DNA of 64,000 nt from RPQJ01 sp963696545 (GTDB lineage Bacteria > Pseudomonadota > Gammaproteobacteria > Steroidobacterales > Steroidobacteraceae), in contig CAVOKQ010000012.1 of NCBI GenBank assembly GCA_963696545.1, positions 124,001-188,000 on the forward strand, given 5' to 3'. Under the pieces are notes generated by a model. The model saw only the letters and a program-made list of their open reading frames with translations. It was not told the origin of the DNA and searched no databases. The position numbers and the translations under genes were made by a program. Of the stretch, positions 34,381-46,989 are shown one piece after another (position 1 is the first letter of the stretch; each line of letters starts with the position of its first letter).

Positions 34381-35595
34381 TCACTGGCTCTCGCCGCGAT
34401 CCAGCAGCCTCGCGCCCGGCGTAACGCGATCGCCGGGGTGCAGCACGATCCTCTCGCCGGCTTCGAGACCGGACGTGACCTCGGCCTCCAGTCCGTTTTC
34501 GTGCGCAATCTCGACTGTGCGCAGGTCTGCGTGCCCACCCTTGTCCACGAACACCGCCCATTGCGTGCCCTGGCGGAACAAGGCCGACAGCGGCACCTTG
34601 AGCACGTCTCGCGCCTCCCACAGCACGATGCGCGGCTCGACGCGGTAACCGTGTCCCAGCCGCTGCCACTCAGTACGCGGCTCATTGATGTCGATCACCA
34701 CGTTGACGCGCTGCTCCTCGATGCCGAGCGCGGAAACCTTCGTGAATCCAAAGGGCTCGACGCGACGCACGGTCCCCTCGAGCGGGCGCGGTCCGCCCCA
34801 CGCTTCGATGACCGCGCGCTGGCCTGGCTGCACCCGCACCGCGTCCGCCGAGAGCAGGTCCACGACGATCTCCAGCTTGTTGGGGTCGCCGACTTCCATC
34901 AGCGGCGTGCCCGACTGAACCACGCCCTCGCTCTCCGTGAGAATGCGCAGCACTTCGCCGCTGACCGGTGAGAACACGGAGACGCATGCGCAATCCGATC
35001 CGCCCTTGCGCGAGGCTGGCGTCATCAGGCGTGCCCGTGCGACCTGGTACTCAGACTGTCGGACCTGCAGGTTGGCGCGGGCTTCGGCGAGCGCGGCGTC
35101 GGCCGTCTTCGCCCGACGTTCGGCGGAATCCAGGTCGTTCAGCGAGACCGTGTGACTCTTCGCCAGCACGCGGATGCGCTGCAGTTCGGACTGCGCGAAC
35201 TCGAGTTCGGCCTGCGCGCGGCGCACCTGTGCCTCGGCATACGTGCGACCCGCCGATGCGGCCTCCGCAGTGGCGCGTGCTTCCGCCGCGCTGCGCACGT
35301 CCAGGAACGCGGGATCGCTGGGCTCGATCTGTGCGACGACTGTCTGGTCGGCAACGACGGAATCTCCGGCCTCGAGGTCGATGCGGCGCATCCGACCTGG
35401 TACCGGCGCCGACACGACGTACATGTCGCGCACGCGGGTTTCCCCTTCGTCCGACACGCTGACCATCAGCGGACCGCGCTCGACCTTGACGAGGTCGACT
35501 GCCACGGCCGCCGGCCGGAACAGCCAAAGCAGCGTGGCCGCAAGCGCGAGCACCGGTGGTACCCAGAACAACAGTCGCTTGGTCGCAGGGGACAT
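34381..35595 (-). CDS. ABC exporter membrane-fusion protein (HlyD/MacA-like)
   Basis: A 404-residue periplasmic adaptor: N-terminal anchor (LLFWVPPVLALAATLLWLF), a barrel-sandwich/lipoyl domain split by a coiled coil of about 100 residues (EARATAEAASAGRTYAEAQ through YQVARARL), then beta-barrel and membrane-proximal parts. CACVS in the hinge is unusual. ATG 35595 is two bases from the permease stop, with GGGAG six bases upstream. It is the third gene of the ATPase-permease-adaptor operon. The substrate may be a lipid, metabolite or peptide. Confidence 0.85.
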   Translation of the reverse strand: MSPATKRLLFWVPPVLALAATLLWLFRPAAVAVDLVKVERGPLMVSVSDEGETRVRDMYVVSAPVPGRMRRIDLEAGDSVVADQTVVAQIEPSDPAFLDVRSAAEARATAEAASAGRTYAEAQVRRAQAELEFAQSELQRIRVLAKSHTVSLNDLDSAERRAKTADAALAEARANLQVRQSEYQVARARLMTPASRKGGSDCACVSVFSPVSGEVLRILTESEGVVQSGTPLMEVGDPNKLEIVVDLLSADAVRVQPGQRAVIEAWGGPRPLEGTVRRVEPFGFTKVSALGIEEQRVNVVIDINEPRTEWQRLGHGYRVEPRIVLWEARDVLKVPLSALFRQGTQWAVFVDKGGHADLRTVEIAHENGLEAEVTSGLEAGERIVLHPGDRVTPGARLLDRGESQ

Positions 35596-35597
35596 GT

Positions 35598-37960
<2,363 letters not shown>

Positions 37961-37967
<7 letters not shown>

Positions 37968-38674
37968 GACAGTTCCCTCGCCGGACGCCGCGTCGCGTTG
38001 CGGCGCTCGTCGTGGATCCTGCCGTCGCCCATCACCAGCACGCGATCAGCCATGTCGGCGATCACGGCGTTGTGGGTGATCAGCACCGTCGACGTGCCGA
38101 GTTCATCGTGGATACGCTCAATGGCTTCGAGCACCAGCACACCGGTCTGGCTGTCGAGCGCGCCCGTGGGCTCATCGCACAGCAGCAGGTCGGGACGCTT
38201 CGCGATCGCGCGTGCGATCGCGACCCGCTGCTGCTCGCCGCCCGACAGCTGGGCGGGGAAATGATGCAGTCGCTCACCGAGACCCACGAGCCGCAATGCC
38301 TCGTCGGGCTGCATCGGGTTCGTCGCGATCTCGGTGACGAGCGCGACGTTTTCGACGGCGGTCAGGCTCGGGATCAGGTTGTAGAACTGGAACACGAACC
38401 CCACGTGCTCGCGCCTGTACTGCGTGAGGCCGGCATCGTCGAGGCTCGAGAGTTCGTGGTCCAGGAACCAGGCCTCGCCGGAGCTGGCGGTGTCGAGCCC
38501 GCCGAGGATGTTGAGCAGCGTCGATTTGCCGCTTCCCGACGGGCCCAGCAACACGACGAGCTCGCCGGTCTCGAGCACGAGGTCGAGGCCGCGGAGCGCG
38601 TGCACCTCGACAGCGCCGGTCCGGTAGACCTTGCTCAGCCCGCGGGCTTGAAGTGTGGGCGTACGACTCGCCAT
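37961..38674 (-). CDS. ABC transporter ATP-binding protein (LolD/MacB type)
   Basis: A 237-residue nucleotide-binding subunit. Walker A GPSGSGKST, Q-loop FVFQFYNLIP, signature LSGGEQQR, Walker B LLLCDEPTGALD and switch His in VLITHN are intact. TGALDSQTG is typical of the MacB/LolD group. I use ATG 38674, since the frame runs open to 38701 without a ribosome site. It is first in the operon with the FtsX permease and HlyD-like adaptor. Confidence 0.9.
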
Positions 38675-38731
38675 GGCGCCATCATGACGCCGGGCTCGCA
38701 AGCCCTGTAGTCGCAGTGCTACGGATGCCCG

Positions 38732-39656
38732 CTACGCGTGCAGCAGCGTGTCGATGTGCGTGGCCGCGCTGGTGGCCAGGGCCGGCAGGTCGTAGCCGCC
38801 TTCGAGCGTGGAGACGATGCGGCCCTCGGCATGGCGGTTTGCGACGAGGCAGGCCTGTTCCGTGACCCAGGCGTAATCAGTGCCCGCGAGCCTCAGGTCT
38901 GCGAGCGGATCGGCGGCGTGCGCGTCGAACCCCGCCGAAATGAACACCATCTGCGGCGCAAAGGCTTCGAGCGCAGGCAGCCAGTGTCCGATGACAGCGG
39001 CCCGGAATGCCTCGCCGCCGCTGCCCGCCGGCAGCGGGCAGTTGATGATGCGGCCCGGTACCGTCGGTGGATCCTGGTCCGGATAGAGCGGGTACTGGTA
39101 GCTCGAGCAGAGCAGCACGCGATCGTCGTTGCGGAAGATGTCTTCGGTGCCGTTGCCGAGATGCACGTCGAAATCGAGGATCGCGACGCGCTCGAGCCCG
39201 TGTGCGTCGAGCGCATGTGCCGCGCCGACGGCGACGTTGTTGAAGAAGCAGAAGCCCATCGCCTTGTCGTGCTCGGCGTGATGGCCGGGCGGACGCACGT
39301 TGCAGAACGCCCGGCGCACGGCCTTCGACATCACCAGGTCCACCGCAAGCACGTTGGCGCCCGCAGCTCGCAGCGCTGCTTCCAGCGTGTCCGGGCACAT
39401 CGCCGTGTCCGGGTCGAGGTAGGTGAGTCCCTCCGCAGGCGACTTCATGCTCACCTGCTCGATATGCTCGCGCGGATGCACGCGCGCGAGCTGTTCGACC
39501 GTCGCGCGGGGTGCGTCGTGGTGCTGCATGAAGTCGTACAGACCGCGGCTGTGCAGCTGGTCCGCAATGGCCCCGATGCGTGCAGGTTGCTCCGGATGGC
39601 CCGCACCCATCTCGGTGCAGCCGGCAGGCCGGATGCGAAATGAAGGCGACGGACAT
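38732..39656 (-). pseudogene. histone deacetylase-like amidohydrolase, frameshifted near the N-terminus
   Basis: The body has the HDAC signatures: RPPGHHAEHDKAMGFCFFNN (His-His pair), ILDFDVHLGNGTEDIF (Asp/His zinc ligands) and ISAGFDAHAADPL (Asp ligand). The expected N-terminus SVAFISHPACRLH is read from ATG 39656 (GGGGTGG upstream), but the body is in another frame. At 39614-39615 an extra C breaks LH-EMGAGHPEQPAR. A start upstream at 39712 in the body frame gives an unlikely N-terminus. Bacterial members deacetylate acetyl-polyamines, acetoin-type or protein substrates. The gene diverges from the PatZ-like acetyltransferase. Confidence 0.8.
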
Positions 39657-39747
39657 CGATCCACCCCGTTGCGGTCAGTCGCAATGAATGTTCCCGGGTA
39701 CAACGCTAGCATGCGCAGGCCCCTCGTTGCAGGTGCAAGGTCGAGTC

Positions 39748-42444
39748 GTGCCCAAGGCCAGGATCGAAACCGTTTTCAACCCCCGTTCGATCGTCCTGGT
39801 CGGGGCGAGCGACACGCCGGGCACGCTGGGCGACATCCTGAGGCGCAACCTCGAGGCCGCGGGATTCAAGGGCAGGGTGGACTACGTGAACCCTGCGCAT
39901 GTCGAAATCGCCGGTCATGCAGCCTGGCGCAGCGTTCGCGACCTGCCGCAGCCGGCGGACCTGGCGTTGATCGTGACACCTGCACACACGATCCCGGACC
40001 TGATCACAGAGTGCGGCGAGAAGGGGATCCACGGGGCCATCATCGTGTCCGCGGGCTTCCGGGACGGGGGTGAGCCGGGCCTTAGCCTCGAAGCCGAGCT
40101 GAAGCGCCGCGCGCGGCGGCACGGCGTGCGTTTCCTGGGCCCGAACAGCCTGGGGCTGCTGCGCACCGACACGGCGCTGAACGCCGCCTGCGGTCCCGAC
40201 CAGCCGAAGGTCGGGCGACTGGCCCTGGTGTCACAGTCCGGTGCGCTCTGCGCGGCGATGATCGACTGGGCGCGCACGCGCCAGGTCGGGTTCTCGACGG
40301 TCATATCGACCGGCCTCGGTGCCGACATCGGGCTGGGGGAAATCCTCGACTTCCTGGTCCACGATGCGGCGACGGACAGCATCATGCTGTACACGGAGGG
40401 CGTGGACGACGCGCGGCGCTTCATGAGTGCGCTGCGCGCGGCCGCGAGAGTCAAGCCGGTCGTGGTGATGAAGGCCGGCCGGCACGTCGAGGACGTCGCC
40501 GCAGCGTCGTTTCACACCGGCGCACTGGTGGGAGGCGACGACGTATTCGACGCCGCAATGCGCCGCGCGGGCGTGCTGCGGATCCACGATCTCTCCGATT
40601 TCTTTACGGCGGCTGCGACGCTTGGCGCGGGCGTGCGCGTCGGCGGCCGCCGCCTCGCCATCGTCTCGAACGCGGGTGGCCCGGGTGCGCTCGCGGCCGA
40701 TCACGCGGGAGATCGCTGGTTGCAGGTGCCGCGTCTCGCCGAGTCGACCGCGGACCAGTTGCGTTCGCTGTTGCCCACCAGCGATGCGTCGGCGAACCCT
40801 GTCTACGTTCGCGCGGACGCCGATCCGGGGCATTTCGCGGCGGCAGCAAGCATCGTCCTCGACGATCCGGGCGTCGACGCGTTGCTCGCGATACTCACGC
40901 CGTATGCGCTCACGGAGCCCGATACGGTGGCCCAGGCGCTGGTGGCGCTGGCCGCGCAGCACCGCAAGCCGGTGTTCACCTGTTGGATGGGAGGCGCGGG
41001 CGTGGCGTCCAGCCGCGACATCTTCGCCGCGCACAAGGTCCCGACTTACGCGACGCCTGAGTTCGCCGTGGACGCGATCGCGGCGCTGGCGCTGCACACC
41101 GCGAACCAGGCGCAACTGCTGCAGGCGCCCGAACCCCTCGAGCCGAGTTCGGTGCCGGACCGCGCCGGAGCGCAGGCGATCATCGATGCCTCGCTCGAGG
41201 CGGGCCAGGAGTGGCTCGACCCGGCGGAATCGAAGGCCGTGCTCGCGGATTTCGGTATCCCGGTGCTGCGAGCCACGCCGGCGCATTCGGCGGCCGACGC
41301 GGTGAAGGCCGCGCGCAACGCCGGTTTCCCGGTCGCGATGAAGATCCTGTCGCCGGACATCCCGCACAAGACCGACGTGGGCGGCGTCCGGCTCGGGCTC
41401 ACGGACGAAGTTGCCGTGAGAAGCGCGTACAAGGCGATGCTCACGATCGTGGCCCGGGCGAGGCCCGACGCCGAGTTGCAGGGCGTGCTGATCGAGCCGA
41501 TGTACGGCCAGGGCCAGGGGCGCGAGGTGATGATCGGCGTGGTGCGCGATCCGGTGTTCGGACCCGCGATCAGTTTCGGGCTCGGCGGCACGCTGGTCGA
41601 GATCATCCGCGACCGCGCCGTGGCACTGCCGCCGCTGAATTCCTTCCTCGCACGCGACCTGATCCTGCGTACCCGCGCGAACCTCGCGCTGCAGCCGCTG
41701 CGCGGCGCGCCGGCGGCTGACGTGGATGCTGTCGAGGCGATCCTGCTGCGTGTCTCCGAGCTCGTCTGCGAGATGCCGGACATCGGCACTCTCGACCTAA
41801 ACCCCGTGATCGTCACCGAGAAGGGCGCGGTTGTCGTCGACGCACGGCTCGGCGTCAGGCGCGGCCCGCCTGGCGCGCGGCCCTACGACCACGTGGCGAT
41901 CCACCCGTATCCGACCGGGCTCATCGAGAAGGTCCAGCTGGAGAACGGTGTCGTCGCGACTATTCGCCCGATCCGGCCGGAGGACGCCGGAATCGAGGCC
42001 GCGTTCGTGCACGGCCTGTCGGAGCAGTCCCGGTTCCTGCGCTTCATGTTCGCGGTCCATGACCTGACGCCCGCGCAACTCTCGCGCTTCACGCAGATCG
42101 ACTACGACCGCGAGATGGCGCTGATCGGGGTGATCGACACGCCCGAGGGCAAGCAGCAGATCGGTGTCGCGCGCTACATCACGCTCTCGGACGGGGAGAC
42201 CTGCGAGTTTGCAATCGTCGTTGGCGACGACTGGCAGGGCAAGGGACTCGCGCGACGCCTGTTCGGGATGCTGATCGACACGGCGCGCAACCGTCGCCTC
42301 AAGGTGATGACCGGTATCACGCTGCGCGAGAACACGCGGATGATGGACCTCGCGCGGGCGAACGGCTTCACAGTGCGAATGGACGAGGACGACCCGACGC
42401 TGGTCCAGATGACGCTCGACCTGCAGGCGCCGGTGAAGTCCTAG
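39748..42444 (+). CDS. PatZ-like acyl-CoA synthetase (NDP-forming) / GNAT acetyltransferase
   Basis: An 898-residue protein close to E. coli PatZ in size. It has a CoA-binding domain (FNPRSIVLVGASDTPGT), a succinyl-CoA-ligase-like part (VSQSGALCAAMIDWA, FHTGALVGGDDVFDAA), an ATP-grasp domain near 480-700 (FPVAMKILSPDIPHKTDVGG) and a C-terminal GNAT domain (SRFLRFMFAVHDLTP, VVGDDWQGKGLARRLFGML). PatZ acetylates and silences acetyl-CoA synthetase. GTG 39748 has AAGG eight bases upstream; the frame is open to 39688. It diverges from the HDAC-like gene, a possible acetylation-deacetylation pair. Confidence 0.85.
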   Translation: MPKARIETVFNPRSIVLVGASDTPGTLGDILRRNLEAAGFKGRVDYVNPAHVEIAGHAAWRSVRDLPQPADLALIVTPAHTIPDLITECGEKGIHGAIIVSAGFRDGGEPGLSLEAELKRRARRHGVRFLGPNSLGLLRTDTALNAACGPDQPKVGRLALVSQSGALCAAMIDWARTRQVGFSTVISTGLGADIGLGEILDFLVHDAATDSIMLYTEGVDDARRFMSALRAAARVKPVVVMKAGRHVEDVAAASFHTGALVGGDDVFDAAMRRAGVLRIHDLSDFFTAAATLGAGVRVGGRRLAIVSNAGGPGALAADHAGDRWLQVPRLAESTADQLRSLLPTSDASANPVYVRADADPGHFAAAASIVLDDPGVDALLAILTPYALTEPDTVAQALVALAAQHRKPVFTCWMGGAGVASSRDIFAAHKVPTYATPEFAVDAIAALALHTANQAQLLQAPEPLEPSSVPDRAGAQAIIDASLEAGQEWLDPAESKAVLADFGIPVLRATPAHSAADAVKAARNAGFPVAMKILSPDIPHKTDVGGVRLGLTDEVAVRSAYKAMLTIVARARPDAELQGVLIEPMYGQGQGREVMIGVVRDPVFGPAISFGLGGTLVEIIRDRAVALPPLNSFLARDLILRTRANLALQPLRGAPAADVDAVEAILLRVSELVCEMPDIGTLDLNPVIVTEKGAVVVDARLGVRRGPPGARPYDHVAIHPYPTGLIEKVQLENGVVATIRPIRPEDAGIEAAFVHGLSEQSRFLRFMFAVHDLTPAQLSRFTQIDYDREMALIGVIDTPEGKQQIGVARYITLSDGETCEFAIVVGDDWQGKGLARRLFGMLIDTARNRRLKVMTGITLRENTRMMDLARANGFTVRMDEDDPTLVQMTLDLQAPVKS

Positions 42445-45400
42445 GAGGCGTCCGGGGTCTGCGCGCCCTTGTCTTCGCTGACCACCGCCTTGCGGCGGCC
42501 GAAGATCTTCTGCACGACGACGAAGAACAGCGGCGTGAAGAAGACGCCGAGCAGTGTTCCTGCGAGCATGCCGCCGAGCACGCCGGTGCCGATCGCGCGC
42601 TGCGCGCCGGAGCCGGCGCCGGTCGCGATCGCGAGAGGCAGCACGCCGAGGCCGAAGGCGAGCGAGGTCATCAGGATCGGGCGCAGACGGTCGCGCACTG
42701 CGCTCATCGTCGCCTCCACGAGGTCCATGCCTCGTTCGAGGTTCTCCTTGGCGAACGCGATGATCAGGATCGCGTTCTTGCTCGAGAGTCCCACGGTCGT
42801 CAGCATCGCGACCTGGAAGTAGACGTCGCGCTCCAGGCCGCGCAACGTCGCCGCAAGCACCGTGCCCAGGATGCCGAGCGGCACGACCAGCAGCACCGCG
42901 GTCGGGATGGTCCAGCTCTCGTACATCGCGGCGAGGCACAGGAACACGACGAGCAGCGAAAGCGTGTACAGCAGCGGCGTTTGCGCTCCGGCCTGACGTT
43001 CCTGGTAGGACTGGCCGGTCCACTCGACGCCGATTCCCCGCGGCAACTCAGCGACCAGCCGTTCGACTTCGGCCATCGCCGTGCCCGTGCTCACGCCAGG
43101 CGCCGCATCACCGTTGATCTCGAGTGCTGGCGTGCCGTCGTAGCGCTCGAGGCGCGGCGAGCCGTACTCCCATTGCCAGCTGGCGAACGCTGAGAACGGC
43201 ACCATCTCGCCCTTCACGTTGCGTACTGTCCAGCGATTGAAGTCCTCTGGAACCATGCGGAACGGCGCGTCCGACTGGATGTAGACCCGCTTGACGCGCC
43301 CGCGGTCGATGAAGTCGTCGATGTACTGGCCGCCCCAGGCTGTCGCGAGCGTGGCGTTGATGTCGGAGGCGAGCAGGCCGAGTGACGCGGCCTTGGCCGG
43401 GTCGATGATGATGCGCAGTTGTGGCGCGTCCTCGAGGCCGTTCGGGCGCACGTTGGCGAGGCTCTTGCTCTGCGCCGCTGCACCGAGGAACTGGTTGCGC
43501 GCCGCGACCAGCGCCTCGCGGCCGAGCCCGGCGTTGTCGGTGAGGAAGAACGCCAGTCCCTGCGTCGACGCCGAGCTCGGGCAGCGGTGGCGGTGCGAAC
43601 GCGAACGCGAATGCGTCCTTGATCTGCATCAGCGCGCCCATTGCGCGCCCCGCGACGGCTTGCACGCCGAGTTCTGGCGCCTTGCGCTCGGACCAGTCCT
43701 TCAGGTTGACCCACGCGATTCCGGTGTTCTGGCCGCTGCCGCCGAAGCTGAATCCCTGCACGGTGAAGATCGACTTAACCGCGGGCTCCGCCATGAAGTG
43801 CTTCTCGACTGCCTCGATCGCCTTCATCGTCCGCTGCTGGGTCGCACCGACCGGTGCCACCACCTGCGCCATCATCCAGCCCTGGTCCTCCTGCGGCAGG
43901 AATGCGCTCGGCAGGCGGAGGAACAGCACGGCCATCAGCACGGCCATTGCCGCGAATACCGCCATGAAGCGTGCGCGTCGGGACAGCACGCCCCGCACCC
44001 GCTGCCGGTATCGCTCGCTGCCGCGGTCGAAGGTCCGGTTGAACCAGCCGAAGAAGCCGCCCTTGGTGTAGTGCGCATCCGCGTCGCCCTGCTTCAGCAT
44101 CGTGGCGCAGAGCGCCGGCGTCAGCACCAGCGCGACCAGCACCGACAGTGCCATCGCCGAGACGATCGTCGCCGAGAACTGACGGTAGATGATGCCCGTC
44201 GAGCCGGTGAGGAATGCCATCGGTACGAATACCGCCGCGAGCACGAGGCCGATGCCGACCAGTGCGCCGGTGATCTGGTCCATCGACTTGCGCGTAGCCT
44301 CGACGGGGCCGAGCCGGTCCTCGTGCATGACTCGTTCGACGTTCTCGACGACGACGATTGCGTCGTCCACGAGCAGGCCGATCGCGAGCACCATCGCGAA
44401 CATCGTGAGCATGTTTACCGAGTAGCCGAGCGCCGCGAGCACGGCGAACGTGCCGAGCAGCACGACCGGTACGGCGATCGTCGGGATCAGCGTCGCGCGG
44501 AAATTCTGCAGGAACAGGTACATCACGAGGAACACGAGCGCGATCGCTTCGAGCAGCGTCAGGATCACGCCCTGGATCGCGACGCGCACGAACGGCGTCG
44601 TGTCGAACGGAACCACCGCTTTCAGCCCGGGCGGGAACGCGAGCTTGAGCTGCTCGATCGTGGCTTCGACCGCTCGTGCCGTCTCGAGCGAGTTCGCGCC
44701 CGAGGTGAGCGAGATCGCTATGCCGCTCGCGGGCTGCGCGTTGTAGCGGCTCACGAAGCTGTAGTCGGCGGCTCCAATCTCGACGCGCGCCACGTCGCCG
44801 AGCAGCAGCGAGGAACCGTCCGGGTTACCGCGCAGCACGATGGCGCGGAACTGCTCAGGGGTCTGCAGTCGGCCTTGCGCCGTGATCGCAGCGTTGAGCT
44901 GCTGCCCAGGCACCGCGGGCGTGCCGCCGAGCTGGCCGATCGCGACCTGCTGGTTCTGGGCGCGGATCTGCGCAATCACGTCATCGGGCGTGATGCGGTA
45001 GGTCTCGAGCTTGCCGGGATCGAGCCAGATGCGCATCGCGTAACGGGTGCCGAATGCCTGGACGTTGCCGACGCCCGGGACGCGGGCGAGCGGGTCGACG
45101 ACGTTGGCGGCCACGAAGTCCGCGATGTCGTCCTCGCCCATGCGGCCGTCCTCGGAGACGAACCCGATCACCATCAGGAACGCGTCACCGCTCTTGCTGA
45201 CGTTGACACCCTGCTGCTGGACGATCTGCGGCAGCAGCGGTGTGACGAGCTGCAGCTTGTTCTGCACCTGCACCTGGGCAATGTCCGGATCGGTGCCGCT
45301 CTCGAAGGTCAGCGTCACGCTCGCCTGGCCGCTCGATTCGCTGGAGGAGGTCATGTAGATCAGCCCGTCGAGGCCCTTCATGCCCTGCTCGATGATCTGC

Positions 45401-45585
45401 GTGACCGATTCCTCGACCACCCTGGCCGACGCGCCCGGGTAGCCGGCGGAAACGGAAACCGTCGGCGGCGCGATGTTCGGGTACTGCGCGATCGGCAGCC
45501 GCGTCAGCGATATCGCGCCCGCGATCATGATGATGATCGCGAGCACCCACGCGAAGATCGGGCGGTCGATGAAGAAGCGGGCCAC
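42441..45585 (-). pseudogene. RND efflux permease (HAE1/MexB type), frameshifted
   Basis: A full-length RND pump (about 1,048 residues after repair). The start MARFFIDRPIFAWVLAIIIM is typical of AcrB/MexB, and the proton-relay Asp pair is in GLLVDDAIVVVEN. The frame breaks near 43571: FAPPPLPELG continues as ASTQGLAFFLTDNAG one frame over, explained by one extra G or two missing bases, and then runs on to the C-terminus at 42441. The pump would export drugs, detergents or solvents with the adaptor encoded just upstream. Its 3' end overlaps the PatZ-like stop by four bases. Confidence 0.85.
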
Positions 45586-45594
45586 GGCGGACCC

Positions 45595-46809
45595 TTACTT
45601 CTTCGCCGGCGCGGTGGGCGCGGCTGGCGCCGTCGCTTGGGCAGCGGCGCCGACTTCGGTTGCCTGTACCGCCATGCCGGGTTGAATCTTCTGCAGTCCC
45701 TCGACGATCACCCGGTCGCCGGCGGCCAGGCCACCATCCACCAGCCACTGGTCACCGATCGTGCGGTTCACCTGCACGGCTCGTACCTCGACCTTGCCGT
45801 CGGCGCCAACCACCATCGCCGACGCGTTGCCCTGCGGATCGCGCGTGATGCCCTGCTGCGGCACGAGCAGGCCCTGGGGCCGCACGCCGTTGCCTAGCAC
45901 CGCGCGGACGAACATCCCGGGCAGCAGCGCGTTGCCGGGATTCGGAACCTCGACGCGCAGCAGGAAGCTGCCCGTCGTCGGTTCGACGGTCACGTCGGAG
46001 AAGGCCAGCGTGCCTTGCTTCGGGTACGTGCTGCCGTCTTCGAGCACGATGGTCACAGGGACCGATCCCTGCTGCTGCAGCGTCCCGGACGCGAGTTCCT
46101 TGCGCAGCTGCAGCAGCTCCGCGCTGGACTGGGTCACGTCGACGTACATCGGGTCGAGCTGCTGGATCGTCGCGAGCGGCGATTCCTGGTCCGCCGTGAC
46201 GAGCGCGCCTTCGGTCACTGCGGACTTTCCGATCCGGCCGGCGATCGGTGCACTGATTCGTGCGCGACCGAGCTTGACCTGCGCGGCGTCCAGGCTGGCC
46301 CTGGCCGACGCCAGGTCCGCCTCCGACTGGTGCAGCGTTGCTACTGCGTTGTCATTGTCCTGCGCGCTCACGAGGCCGGTCTTCACGAGCTCGGTCGACC
46401 GCCTGGCACGCAGGCGCGCGGCCTCGAGCCCGGCTTCTGCGCGAGACACGGCTGCGCGGGCGATCCCGACGTCGGCGCGATACGTCGCGTCGTCTAGCTG
46501 ATAAAGCGCCTGTCCCGCCTGGACCAGTGCGCCCTCGTTGAACAGGCGCTGGCGGACGATGCCGCTAACCTGCGGCCGAACCTCGGCCACGCGGAAAGCG
46601 GCGGTGCGCCCCGGCAGTTCCCTCGTCAGTGCAACGGGCTGCACTTTCAGCGTCACGACCGTGACGGGCATGGCCCCCGGAGCGCCTCCGCCCGGGCCGG
46701 GCCCGCCGGCGGGCGGCTTGCCGCCGCAGCTGCCCAGCGTGGCAAGCGCGGCAAGCGCCAGGATCGACGTCAGCATGGCGACGCGGTTGCGGTCGACGCG
46801 GGGATTCAT
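45595..46809 (-). CDS. RND efflux periplasmic adaptor lipoprotein (MexA/AcrA-like)
   Basis: A 404-residue lipoprotein (lipobox TLGSC) with a Gly/Pro-rich linker, a lipoyl domain (PGRTAAFRVAEVRPQVSGIV, GKSAVTEGALV), an alpha-hairpin (RAEAGLEAARLRARRSTEL) and an ATVHQ-like QQLDPMYVDVTQSSAELLQL region. The tail is Ala/Pro-rich (AAAQATAPAAPTAPAKK). It links the RND pump to an outer-membrane channel; no channel gene is in the window. ATG 46809 begins the lipoprotein signal although the frame stays open far upstream. Confidence 0.88.
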   Translation of the reverse strand: MNPRVDRNRVAMLTSILALAALATLGSCGGKPPAGGPGPGGGAPGAMPVTVVTLKVQPVALTRELPGRTAAFRVAEVRPQVSGIVRQRLFNEGALVQAGQALYQLDDATYRADVGIARAAVSRAEAGLEAARLRARRSTELVKTGLVSAQDNDNAVATLHQSEADLASARASLDAAQVKLGRARISAPIAGRIGKSAVTEGALVTADQESPLATIQQLDPMYVDVTQSSAELLQLRKELASGTLQQQGSVPVTIVLEDGSTYPKQGTLAFSDVTVEPTTGSFLLRVEVPNPGNALLPGMFVRAVLGNGVRPQGLLVPQQGITRDPQGNASAMVVGADGKVEVRAVQVNRTIGDQWLVDGGLAAGDRVIVEGLQKIQPGMAVQATEVGAAAQATAPAAPTAPAKK

Positions 46810-46989
46810 CAGTTCAGCCTCGAATCGCGCGGATCGTGGCCGCCGGAGAGGGGCGGCCAACTTGCGCGGTGTCGTAACAGGGGGAGCATCGTTGTCGCGG
46901 AGCGGCTCCATGTCAATTCCCGGGGCCGGTTGCCCGCCGTTCGGCGACCGTTCATCATCGCGCCCCTCCTCACTACCACGCGAATCGAG

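Noticed and set aside
43291..45897. Long plus-strand open frame opposite the RND permease and adaptor
   Set aside because: Its translation is low-complexity Arg/His/Asp-rich with no domain. The minus strand encodes a clear RND pump, and GC-rich codon bias leaves the antisense frame open.
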